A stretch of DNA of 5,226 nt, taken from positions 1 through 5,226 of the forward strand of contig JAJYGM010000619.1 of NCBI GenBank assembly GCA_021785095.1, read 5' to 3'. This DNA comes from Actinomycetes bacterium (GTDB lineage: Bacteria; Actinomycetota; Acidimicrobiia; Acidimicrobiales; Bog-793). The position numbers and the translations under genes are program-made. The notes beneath the pieces are model-generated. The model had not been told where the DNA came from and did no database searches. It was given only the letters and a program-made list of their open reading frames with translations. This document shows, one piece after another, positions 1-4,775 of this stretch; position 1 is the stretch's first letter; each line of letters starts with the position of its first letter.

Positions 1-160
1 AGCGGTGCGTGTGCGGCGGTTGCGGCCGGGCGCCGACGGGGTCGGCGACGATCGGCGCGAGCGTGCCGTCGTAGTCCAAGAAGAGCGCCGCCTCTGCTGC
101 ACGGTCGCGCAGCGGGGCCACGCCGAACGGAACGGTCGCGCCACCGGCAGGAGCGGCCAC
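1..160 (-). CDS. otsB: Trehalose-6-phosphate phosphatase, N-terminal part (cut by window edge)
   Basis: Only the first 53 codons are visible; the gene continues past position 1. The product would dephosphorylate trehalose 6-phosphate to trehalose, the second step of the OtsA-OtsB pathway, in the cytoplasm. The visible part carries the HAD-superfamily motif I in the form LFLDYDGTLAPIV (residues 26-38): D29 would be the nucleophile and D31 the general acid/base. The 'DYDGTLAPI' wording followed by a 'DP..ARP' stretch (residues 40-46) is typical of the OtsB family rather than of other HAD phosphatases. The GTG at 160 is chosen because it lies 4 bp after the stop of the upstream gene; an in-frame GTG at 121 is an alternative, and neither has a convincing ribosome binding site. 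It appears to be the last visible member of the carD-led run. The cap domain and motifs II-IV are outside the window, so another sugar-phosphate HAD enzyme is not fully excluded. Confidence 0.8.
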   Translation of the reverse strand, partial: MAAPAGGATVPFGVAPLRDRAAEAALFLDYDGTLAPIVADPVGARPQPPHTHR

Positions 161-164
161 GCCG

Positions 165-752
165 TCAGCCCGCGTTGGCGGGGACCTTCGACGCGAGGTC
201 GTCACCGGCCACCACCACCACGTCGGCGCCTGCGGTGTTGGCGACCGGCACGACGGGCCCGAAGGGCTGCACCGCGGAGGGCGAGATCCCGAGCGCCACT
301 GCGATGGCGCGCGCAGCCCGCTGCTCGCCGGTCACGTAGTAGAGGGACGACGTGGCGAGCGCTGTGGTGGCGGTGACCGGTGTGAGCGTCCCCCACCCGG
401 CCGCGGCGAGCTTGCCCGAGTAGTAAGTGGCGATCCCGTTGGTCTGGCTCGCGTTCGCGACCAGCACCTTCACCGACGTGCTCGGCTGCGCACCCGGCGC
501 GGTGGTCGTCGTCGTGGAGGTGCTCTTCGGCGATGTTCTCGGTGAGGTGGTCGAGGTGGTCGAGGTGGTCGTGGTGGTCGTGGTCGTGGTGGTCGTGGTG
601 GCGCTCGCCGACGGATGGCGGCCCGCGCCGAGGGTGACGAGGTACGCGCCGAGCCCCACCGCGACAACCAGCACTGCGATCGCCCTCGTCGGCGACCAAC
701 CCGGTGGCCGCCCGCTTCGTCCTGGCGGATCGGGGCCCCGCGGCGTCGTCAC
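165..752 (-). CDS. Membrane-anchored LytR_C-domain protein with Thr-rich linker
   Basis: A 195-residue protein with three parts. A short proline- and arginine-rich cytoplasmic N-terminus (about residues 1-23) precedes one hydrophobic segment (about 24-44, AIAVLVVAVGLGAYLVTLGA), which fits a membrane anchor with the C-terminus outside. A Thr/Ser/Pro linker follows (about 48-92, including 12 consecutive Thr). The globular C-terminal part (about 93-195) begins VKVLVANASQTNGIA, matching the start of the LytR_C fold (usually V.VLN.sg..GlA), which also occurs at the C-terminus of LytR-CpsA-Psr cell-wall ligases. No LCP catalytic domain is present, so this is a stand-alone form whose biochemical role is unknown; an envelope role is inferred. 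The GTG at 752 is chosen because it leaves a 40 bp gap after rlmB and puts the membrane segment near the N-terminus. A GTG at 845 in the same frame would overlap rlmB by 53 bp and add an unlikely Arg-rich leader. otsB follows after 4 bp. Confidence 0.8.
   Translation of the reverse strand: MTTPRGPDPPGRSGRPPGWSPTRAIAVLVVAVGLGAYLVTLGAGRHPSASATTTTTTTTTTTTSTTSTTSPRTSPKSTSTTTTTAPGAQPSTSVKVLVANASQTNGIATYYSGKLAAAGWGTLTPVTATTALATSSLYYVTGEQRAARAIAVALGISPSAVQPFGPVVPVANTAGADVVVVAGDDLASKVPANAG
545..601 (-). repeat. Low-complexity ACC/ACG (Thr) tract in the LytR_C gene
   Basis: The plus strand reads as repeated GGTGGTCGT/GGTGGTCGA units. On the coding strand these are mixed ACC and ACG threonine codons followed by TCG-ACC-ACC units, giving 12 Thr in a row and then Ser-Thr-Thr repeats. 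Codon mixing within an amino-acid homopolymer suggests selection for a flexible, hydrophilic extracytoplasmic spacer, although slippage between near-identical units could still change its length in steps of three bases. Such linkers are common in secreted actinobacterial proteins and can be O-glycosylated; nothing here shows that directly. Confidence 0.85.
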
Positions 753-792
753 CGGCTCAGCCTGCCAACGACCGGGTCCGCTTGCAAACGGG

Positions 793-1671
793 TCAACCGA
801 GCCGGCGCCGCGCGACCTCGAAGCACGCCACCGCCGCCGCCACACCGGCGTTCAGGGACTCGAGGCCGCCGTGCTGGGGGATCTTGACGACCTCGTCGCA
901 GCGCCTTCGCACGAGGGGTGCAAGACCCCGCTCCTCCCCGCCGACCACGAGCGCGACCGGGCCGGCCCCGATGTCGGCGTCGTAGATGGACCGCGCGGCG
1001 TCTGCCGCCAGCCCGAACGAGAAGAAGCCCAGCGAGGAGAGGCGCTCGAGCACAGAGGGGATGCCACCGACGAGCGCGAAGTCGAGGTGCTCGATGGCGC
1101 CGGCAGCCACCTTCGCGACCGTGGGCGTCAGGTGGGCTGACCGGTGCCGCGGGAGGACCACGCCGGTCACGCCCGCGCACTCCGCGCTCCGCAAGAGCGC
1201 ACCCAGATTGCGCGGATCGGTCACGCCAGCGACCACCACGAGGAACGGCGAGCCGCGCCCCGGCACGGCAAGCTCGTCCACGCCCACCGGCTCGACCGCG
1301 CGGGCACGGGCGATCACGCCCTGGGGTGCCTCCGTGCGCGCGGACGCTTCGAGCCGAGCGCGCGAGACGTTCTCGACGCGCACACGCCGGCGGGCAGCGA
1401 GCTCCTCGATCTCGTCGAGCAGCGGCGAGGGGTCGAGGCCCTCTGCGATCCAGACCGATCGCACCGGACGCCGACCGGCGGCGAGCAGCTCGCGCACCGC
1501 GCGCCGACCCTCGATCACGTCACCGCCGAGACCCTCGCGTTCTCGTCCCGTCGACCTCGCCCCCGGGCGCTTCGACTGCCGCTCGGGCCGCCCCGCTCCG
1601 CGCGGCGAGCGCTCTGGCCGCCCCGCTCCGCGCGGCGCGCGCTCGGGCCGCCCCGCTCCGCGCGGCGTCAT
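793..1671 (-). CDS. rlmB: 23S rRNA 2'-O-ribose methyltransferase, TrmH/SpoU (SPOUT) family, RlmB-like
   Basis: A 292-residue SAM-dependent RNA ribose methyltransferase. By family membership it probably methylates the 2'-OH of a 23S rRNA guanosine (G2251 in E. coli). Residues 1-46 form a basic, repeat-built tail. Residues about 51-125 match the small substrate-binding domain (DVIEGRRAVRELL ... APQGVIA). Residues about 143-290 are the SPOUT knot domain with all three family motifs: motif 1 DPRNLGALLRSAE (N155, R161), motif 2 VGGEERGL (E246) and motif 3 KIPQHGGLESLNAGVA (S272, N274). The ATG at 1671 shares four bases with the ispF stop (ATGA), so translation is probably coupled to ispF. An in-frame extension to 1848 would run backwards through ispF and is rejected. 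In many actinobacteria cysS lies just upstream of rlmB; here ispF abuts it directly. The exact target nucleotide cannot be told from sequence, and a tRNA or other rRNA target is possible. Confidence 0.94.
   Translation of the reverse strand: MTPRGAGRPERAPRGAGRPERSPRGAGRPERQSKRPGARSTGREREGLGGDVIEGRRAVRELLAAGRRPVRSVWIAEGLDPSPLLDEIEELAARRRVRVENVSRARLEASARTEAPQGVIARARAVEPVGVDELAVPGRGSPFLVVVAGVTDPRNLGALLRSAECAGVTGVVLPRHRSAHLTPTVAKVAAGAIEHLDFALVGGIPSVLERLSSLGFFSFGLAADAARSIYDADIGAGPVALVVGGEERGLAPLVRRRCDEVVKIPQHGGLESLNAGVAAAVACFEVARRRLG
1579..1668 (-). repeat. Three tandem 30 bp repeats encoding a basic 10-residue unit at the RlmB N-terminus
   Basis: On the plus strand three copies with an exact 30 bp period begin at 1581, 1611 and 1641. 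The first 27 bases of each unit are almost invariant, with a single T/G difference at 1615, and the remaining variation falls near the unit ends. In the rlmB frame they encode TPRGAGRPER, APRGAGRPER and SPRGAGRPER (residues 2-31). Near-identity at the DNA level suggests recent tandem amplification. The array starts immediately after the ATG and abuts the ispF stop. Confidence 0.95.
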
Positions 1672-2144
1672 TCCCGCTCCACCAGCACCACGGCGAAGCA
1701 CGCGATCCCCTCCGCCCGCCCGATTGCGCCCAGTCCTTCGCCTCGCGTGGCCTTCACCGACACGGGCGCATCGAGGATCGCCGAGAGAGCCTCGACCATC
1801 CCCGGCACGAAGGTGGCCAACCGCGGCCGTTCCGCCACCACGGTGCAATCCGCGTTCAGCACCTCGTAGCCCGCGCCGGCGACGAGCGCCACGACCTCAG
1901 CGAGGAGGAGCGTGCTGTCGGCGCCGGCGTACCGGGGGTCGGTGTCCGGGAAGTGCTGGCCGAGGTCCCCGAGCCCCGCCGCGCCGAGGAGCGCGTCGCA
2001 GAGCGCGTGCGCGAGGGCGTCCCCGTCGCTGTGGCCCGCGAGGCCCTCGGCGCCCTCCACCACGACGCCCCCCAGCACGAGGCGGCGCGTCGGGTCCTCC
2101 GAGAAGCGGTGGACGTCGAAGCCCTGCCCGACCCGCAACGTCAC
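1668..2144 (-). CDS. ispF: 2-C-methyl-D-erythritol 2,4-cyclodiphosphate synthase
   Basis: A 158-residue enzyme of normal family length. It cyclises 4-diphosphocytidyl-2-C-methylerythritol 2-phosphate to methylerythritol cyclodiphosphate with release of CMP, the fifth step of the MEP isoprenoid pathway, and is typically a cytoplasmic trimer. Family hallmarks are all visible: VGQGFDVHRF with metal ligands D10 and H12, AGHSDGDALAHAL with the third ligand H46, the HFPDTDP loop (64-70), and the C-terminal ATRGEGLGAIGRAEGIA block (132-148) that contributes to the CDP site. The start is taken as the GTG at 2144, which overlaps the ispD stop (GTGA). A tandem GTG at 2147 is equally possible and adds one Val. 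No strong ribosome binding site is seen, which fits translational coupling to ispD. The stop overlaps the rlmB ATG. Confidence 0.97.
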   Translation of the reverse strand: MTLRVGQGFDVHRFSEDPTRRLVLGGVVVEGAEGLAGHSDGDALAHALCDALLGAAGLGDLGQHFPDTDPRYAGADSTLLLAEVVALVAGAGYEVLNADCTVVAERPRLATFVPGMVEALSAILDAPVSVKATRGEGLGAIGRAEGIACFAVVLVERE

Positions 2145-2836
2145 CACGCACCGCCACGTGCGAGATGCTCGAGGAGCTCGAGGTCCGACGGCACCGTCAG
2201 CTTCACGTTGTGGGGGTCGCCCGGGACGACGCGCACGGTGCCGCCGACGGCCTCGACGAGCGCCGCGTCGTCGGTCGCGTCGCCCCCGGCGGCGTGCGCC
2301 CGGCGCAGCACCGATGCGCGGAACGCCTGGGGGGTCTGCACCGCGACGATCGCGCTGCGGTCCACGGTGCCCGTGACGGTCGACCCGTCGGAGCCGACCC
2401 GCTTCAGCGTGTCGGAGACCGCGAGGCCGCAGACGACTCCGTCGACGTCCGAGCGCGAGAGCGGGGCCACGACCGCTGCGAACAGCGCCGGGGAGGCGAG
2501 CGGCCGCGCGGCGTCGTGGACCACCACGACCGCCGCGCCCGACGGGACGCACGCGAGGCCCTCGCGCACGGACCCCGAGCGCGTCTCGGCGCCGGCGACG
2601 ACGACGTCGGCCCCGAGCGAGCGGGCGCGCGCCACGTCGCTTGCCGGCACGACCAGCACGACCCCGTCGGTGGCCCTGCGTGCGGCGGCGACGGACCACT
2701 CGATCACAGGGCGGCCCGCAAGGGGCTCGAACTGCTTCGGCCGCCCGAACCGCGAACCCGCTCCCCCCGCCACGACGATGGTCCACACTCCCCGCGCACG
2801 TGTGCCGTCGGGGGCCGAGGCGTCAGGGGTGCGCAC
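2141..2836 (-). CDS. ispD: 2-C-methyl-D-erythritol 4-phosphate cytidylyltransferase
   Basis: A 231-residue nucleotidyltransferase that joins CTP and methylerythritol 4-phosphate to give CDP-methylerythritol, the third MEP-pathway step. The Rossmann-like N-terminus carries IVVAGGAGSRFGRPKQF (residues 20-36), with R29 and K34 as the expected catalytic Arg and Lys. This loop between Arg and PKQ is shorter than in E. coli IspD. Further family blocks are the ETRSGSV CTP-binding stretch (84-90), VHDAARPL (106-113), DTLKRV (142-147), R160 and QTPQAF (167-172), and NVKLTVPSDL near the C-terminus (210-219, K212). The GTG at 2836 leaves a 23 bp gap after carD and gives 16 residues before the first strand. 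The GTG at 2788, just before the conserved core, is a real alternative because neither start has a clear ribosome binding site. The stop overlaps the ispF start by 4 bp, so the two enzymes are probably made together. Confidence 0.96.
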   Translation of the reverse strand: MRTPDASAPDGTRARGVWTIVVAGGAGSRFGRPKQFEPLAGRPVIEWSVAAARRATDGVVLVVPASDVARARSLGADVVVAGAETRSGSVREGLACVPSGAAVVVVHDAARPLASPALFAAVVAPLSRSDVDGVVCGLAVSDTLKRVGSDGSTVTGTVDRSAIVAVQTPQAFRASVLRRAHAAGGDATDDAALVEAVGGTVRVVPGDPHNVKLTVPSDLELLEHLARGGAW

Positions 2837-2859
2837 GCCGGCGCGTCGTTCGTCGTCGG

Positions 2860-3336
2860 TTACGGCAGTGCCTCGTTCAGTCGCTGCTCGGCGGTCTCCT
2901 CGTCGACGCCGAGCGCGAACGTGAGCTCGGACACGAGGATCTGGCGCGCCCGGCTCAGCATGCGCTTCTCGCCTGCGGAGAGGCCCTTGTCCTTGTCGCG
3001 GATCGACAGGTTCCGCACCACTTCGGCTACCTGATAGATGTCGCCGGAACGCAGCTTCTCGGAGTGGTTCTTGTACCGGCGGGACCAGTTGGTCGGCATG
3101 CGCGCTTCCTTCTTGCGAAGGACGGCGAAGACCTCCTCGACCTCTTCGTCGTTGATGACCTCGCGCAGCCCGACGCCGTCGGTGTTGTCCGCCGGGACCA
3201 TCAGCGTCAGGTCGCCGTACGCGAGGCGCAGCACCAGGTACTCGCGCTTCTGGCCGAAGGCCACCTTGGTCTCCCGCTTCTCCACGACGGCTGCGCCGTG
3301 GTGGGGGTACACGACCTTGTCACCGACCTCGAACAC
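2860..3336 (-). CDS. carD: CarD-family RNA polymerase-binding transcription regulator
   Basis: A 158-residue protein, the usual length for actinobacterial CarD. It binds the RNA polymerase beta subunit and the upstream edge of the transcription bubble and stabilises open complexes, notably at rRNA promoters. Residues about 1-53 are the Tudor-like RNAP-interaction domain (FEVGDKVVYPHHGAAVVE, then KREYLVLRLAYGDLTLMVP). Residues about 60-158 are the helical DNA-binding domain, including PTNWSRRYKNHSEKL, where W84 corresponds to the wedge tryptophan (W85 in M. tuberculosis) that contacts the -10 edge. The GTG start at 3336 is fixed by an AAGGAG Shine-Dalgarno four bases upstream and by agreement with the family N-terminus. 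A probable promoter lies about 90 bp upstream. It is the first gene of a tight run with ispD, ispF and rlmB, as in mycobacteria, so those genes are probably co-transcribed with it. Confidence 0.97.
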   Translation of the reverse strand: MFEVGDKVVYPHHGAAVVEKRETKVAFGQKREYLVLRLAYGDLTLMVPADNTDGVGLREVINDEEVEEVFAVLRKKEARMPTNWSRRYKNHSEKLRSGDIYQVAEVVRNLSIRDKDKGLSAGEKRMLSRARQILVSELTFALGVDEETAEQRLNEALP

Positions 3337-3340
3337 CGGA

Positions 3341-3346
3341 CTCCTT
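3341..3346 (-). promoter_or_regulatory. Ribosome binding site of carD
   Basis: The minus strand reads AAGGAG followed by TCCG and then the GTG start. This is the only strong Shine-Dalgarno sequence seen in front of a gene in the window, and it decides the carD start codon. Confidence 0.85.
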
Positions 3347-3429
3347 GCACTTCTCGACGACGGGACACGGCATCACCGGGGCGGCGGCAGCTCCATGCTG
3401 CCGGCCCAGACGGGGACCGGCGGTCCACC

Positions 3430-3435
3430 ATTGTA
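3430..3435 (-). promoter_or_regulatory. Probable -10 element of the carD promoter
   Basis: The minus strand reads GATCCGG-TACAAT-GGTGGAC. TACAAT is a close match to the actinobacterial housekeeping -10 (TAnnnT) and stands out in a GC-rich gap. An A about six bases downstream (position 3424) is a plausible transcription start, giving a leader of about 88 nt. No good TTGACA-like -35 lies 16-18 bp upstream, as is often the case for actinobacterial promoters and for promoters that depend on CarD or RbpA. Confidence 0.6.
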
Positions 3436-3516
3436 CCGGATCGCGAGCGGGCGCCGCCCCCGGGCCGTCGGGGACGCACCCATTCAGGGGAGCCTGCGAG
3501 CGGCCAACTTGGCGCG

Positions 3517-4710
3517 TCACTCGTAGCGTTCGAGGATGCTCGCCTCGACCATCCTCGACAGGCCGTCCTTCACCGTCCGGGCCTTCGCCTCGCCGACCCC
3601 GCCCACCTTCTCCAGCTCGACGAGGGTCGCCTGCAGGATCTGCGGAAGGGTGACGAACCGCTCCACGATCCGCTCGATGATCGAGTCGGAGACCCGCGGC
3701 AGACGGTGGAGGAGCCGGTACCCGCGCGCTTCGACCGGCAGGTCGAGCGCACCGGGCACGGGGTCGAAGCCCAGCACCCCGGCGACCGCGATCCTGCCGA
3801 GCAGATCCTCGTGGCTGAGGCCGTGCAGCGCCGCGAGCGCCGCGTCCGCACGCTGCTTCAGATTCAGGACGTGCCGGTCGCGTCGCCGGTCGGCGACGTG
3901 CCCGTCGTGACGGGACCCTGCAGCGTCACCCTCGGGCTCGTCGGCCACCACGTGGTCGAGCGCGACGTGGTCGAGCGCGACGAGCCGAAGCGCGACGTAG
4001 TCGAGCGCGACGAGCCGAAGCGCCTCTTCGACGCCGGCCCCGAGCTCTTCGATCTGCAGCCGGATGAGCCGGCCGTCCTCGCCGAGCTCGACGAGGTACC
4101 CCTCGACCTCCTCGGTGAACCGCACCACCATCTCGCCAGGCTGGAGGACGGCGACGACGTCATTGACCGAGACGGTGTCTTCCACTTCGAGCGTCGAGAG
4201 CAGCGCGAGCGCGACGTCGTATCGGGACTTGAACCGCTCCACCGCGGCGATGGCCTGGCTGGCCCGGTCGATCAACCGGCCAGGCTGCTGCAGCGTGTGG
4301 CGGGCAGCGCCCCTGTAGACGGTGACGGTCGCCATCGCCTCGGACACGGTCACGACCGGTACGTCCAGGGAGCGGGCGACCCGTTCGGCCGTCCGGTGCC
4401 GCGTGCCGGTCTCGCTCGTCGGGATCGACGCGCGGGGCATCAGGTGGACGTTGGCCCTGGCGATGCGCGAGCAGTCGGCGGTGAGCACGATCGCGCCGTC
4501 CATCTTCGCGAGCTCGGACAACCGCTGGGGCGTGAACTCGGCGTCGAGCAGGAAGCCCCCGGTGCAGATGGCGAGCACGGCCGCGTCGTCCCCCATGACC
4601 ACGAGGGCTCCGCGCTTGGCCTGCAGGACGCGGTCGAGCCCCTGGTGCAGCGGCGTCCCGGGCGCGACGAGCGCCAGCGCGTCCAGCAGCGCGTCGCTCT
4701 GGTCGGCCAC
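3517..4710 (-). CDS. disA: DNA integrity scanning diadenylate cyclase (c-di-AMP synthase)
   Basis: A 397-residue enzyme that condenses two ATP into cyclic di-AMP; family members are octamers that also bind branched DNA. The N-terminal DAC domain (about residues 16-145) contains the DGA motif (KMDGAIVLTADCSRI, D71-G72-A73) and the RHR motif (SIPTSETGTRHRTAER, R104-H105-R106), both needed for catalysis, so the enzyme looks active. A helical spine follows (about 146-230, including ASQAIAAVERFKSRYD). The C-terminus carries the helix-hairpin-helix DNA-binding region (about 336-390, LEKVGGVGEAKARTV). DisA is usually about 355-360 residues; the excess of about 40 sits between the spine and the HhH domain. 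It consists of a tandem-repeat segment (230-254) and a charged His/Arg/Asp stretch (about 256-284). The GTG at 4710 is chosen because it gives the normal family N-terminus and lies six bases after a -10-like element. radA, often directly upstream in other bacteria, is absent here. Confidence 0.96.
   Translation of the reverse strand: MADQSDALLDALALVAPGTPLHQGLDRVLQAKRGALVVMGDDAAVLAICTGGFLLDAEFTPQRLSELAKMDGAIVLTADCSRIARANVHLMPRASIPTSETGTRHRTAERVARSLDVPVVTVSEAMATVTVYRGAARHTLQQPGRLIDRASQAIAAVERFKSRYDVALALLSTLEVEDTVSVNDVVAVLQPGEMVVRFTEEVEGYLVELGEDGRLIRLQIEELGAGVEEALRLVALDYVALRLVALDHVALDHVVADEPEGDAAGSRHDGHVADRRRDRHVLNLKQRADAALAALHGLSHEDLLGRIAVAGVLGFDPVPGALDLPVEARGYRLLHRLPRVSDSIIERIVERFVTLPQILQATLVELEKVGGVGEAKARTVKDGLSRMVEASILERYE
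3946..4020 (-). repeat. In-frame tandem duplication in the disA linker (2.5 units of 30 bp)
   Basis: On the plus strand the 30 bp blocks 3961-3990 and 3991-4020 differ only at one base (G at 3969, A at 3999), and 3946-3960 matches the first half of the unit at 13 of 15 positions. In the disA frame this gives ALRLVALDYV, ALRLVALDHV and then ALDHV (residues 230-254). The single base difference is the Tyr/His change. Because the period is a multiple of three, the reading frame is kept through to the HhH domain. Confidence 0.93.
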
Positions 4711-4775
4711 CGCTGCATCGTACCGGCGCAGGGCCTGTGCACCGGCCGCGCGAGGGCCCCGCCGGCCGCTCGAGC
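4711..4775 (-). other. clpC-disA intergenic region
   Basis: This 65 bp gap is GC-rich and contains repeated GGCCGG/CCGGCC motifs, which could form a 6 bp stem (CGGCCG arms around a 14-base loop), but no T-run follows. A rho-independent terminator for clpC is therefore not well supported. The right half of this gap on the plus strand is the clpC side; the disA -10 element occupies the opposite end. Confidence 0.5.
4717..4722 (-). promoter_or_regulatory. Probable -10 element of a leaderless disA promoter
   Basis: The minus strand reads TACGAT-GCAGCG-GTG. With the usual 6-7 base distance from the -10 hexamer, transcription would begin at or beside the disA GTG start codon, the arrangement seen for leaderless actinobacterial mRNAs. 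No Shine-Dalgarno is present to compete with this reading, and no clear -35 is visible. disA could also be read through from clpC. Confidence 0.55.

Larger units (their letters stand above)
3337..3516 (-). other. disA-carD intergenic region with carD leader
   Basis: This 180 bp gap is the largest non-coding stretch in the window. Read on the minus strand, it first has a GC-rich part after the disA stop with a weak inverted repeat (CCCCG, 6-base loop, CGGGG at 3458-3473) and no T-run, so a terminator there is doubtful. Next come the TACAAT promoter element and a leader of about 88 nt. The leader contains a small hairpin (3385-3403), where 7 bp arms CGGCAGC and GCTGCCG flank a 5-base loop, and ends at the carD Shine-Dalgarno. 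No conserved riboswitch that I can recognise is present. Confidence 0.7.

Noticed and set aside
1579..1668. Tandem repeats as a CRISPR array
   Set aside because: The 30 bp units are directly adjacent with no spacers and lie in frame within rlmB.
1672..1848. Upstream extension of rlmB to a start at 1848
   Set aside because: The extra residues come from the ispF coding region read in another frame and are Gly/Arg-rich; the ATG at 1671 overlapping the ispF stop is a much better start.
2148..2786. Upstream extension of ispF to 2786, suggesting an IspD-IspF fusion
   Set aside because: The extension is a wrong-frame reading of ispD. Bifunctional IspDF proteins exist, but here the two frames differ and overlap only by GTGA, so they are separate proteins.
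3320..3396. Two overlapping mini-ORFs in the carD leader (7 codons at 3396-3373, then 17 codons at 3373-3320 ending inside carD)
   Set aside because: They are linked by TGATG and one start lies in the hairpin loop, which looks like a uORF arrangement, but neither has a Shine-Dalgarno and short ATG frames arise easily by chance.
3458..3473. Possible terminator after disA
   Set aside because: The stem is only 5 bp and is not followed by a T-run, so in GC-rich DNA it is not distinguishable from background.
3850..3950. A frameshift in disA causing the odd charged linker
   Set aside because: The frame resumes DisA-like sequence (LNLKQRADAALAALHGLSHEDLL and the HhH domain) without interruption and no other frame gives a better family match, so an insertion is more likely; a pair of compensating errors cannot be wholly excluded.
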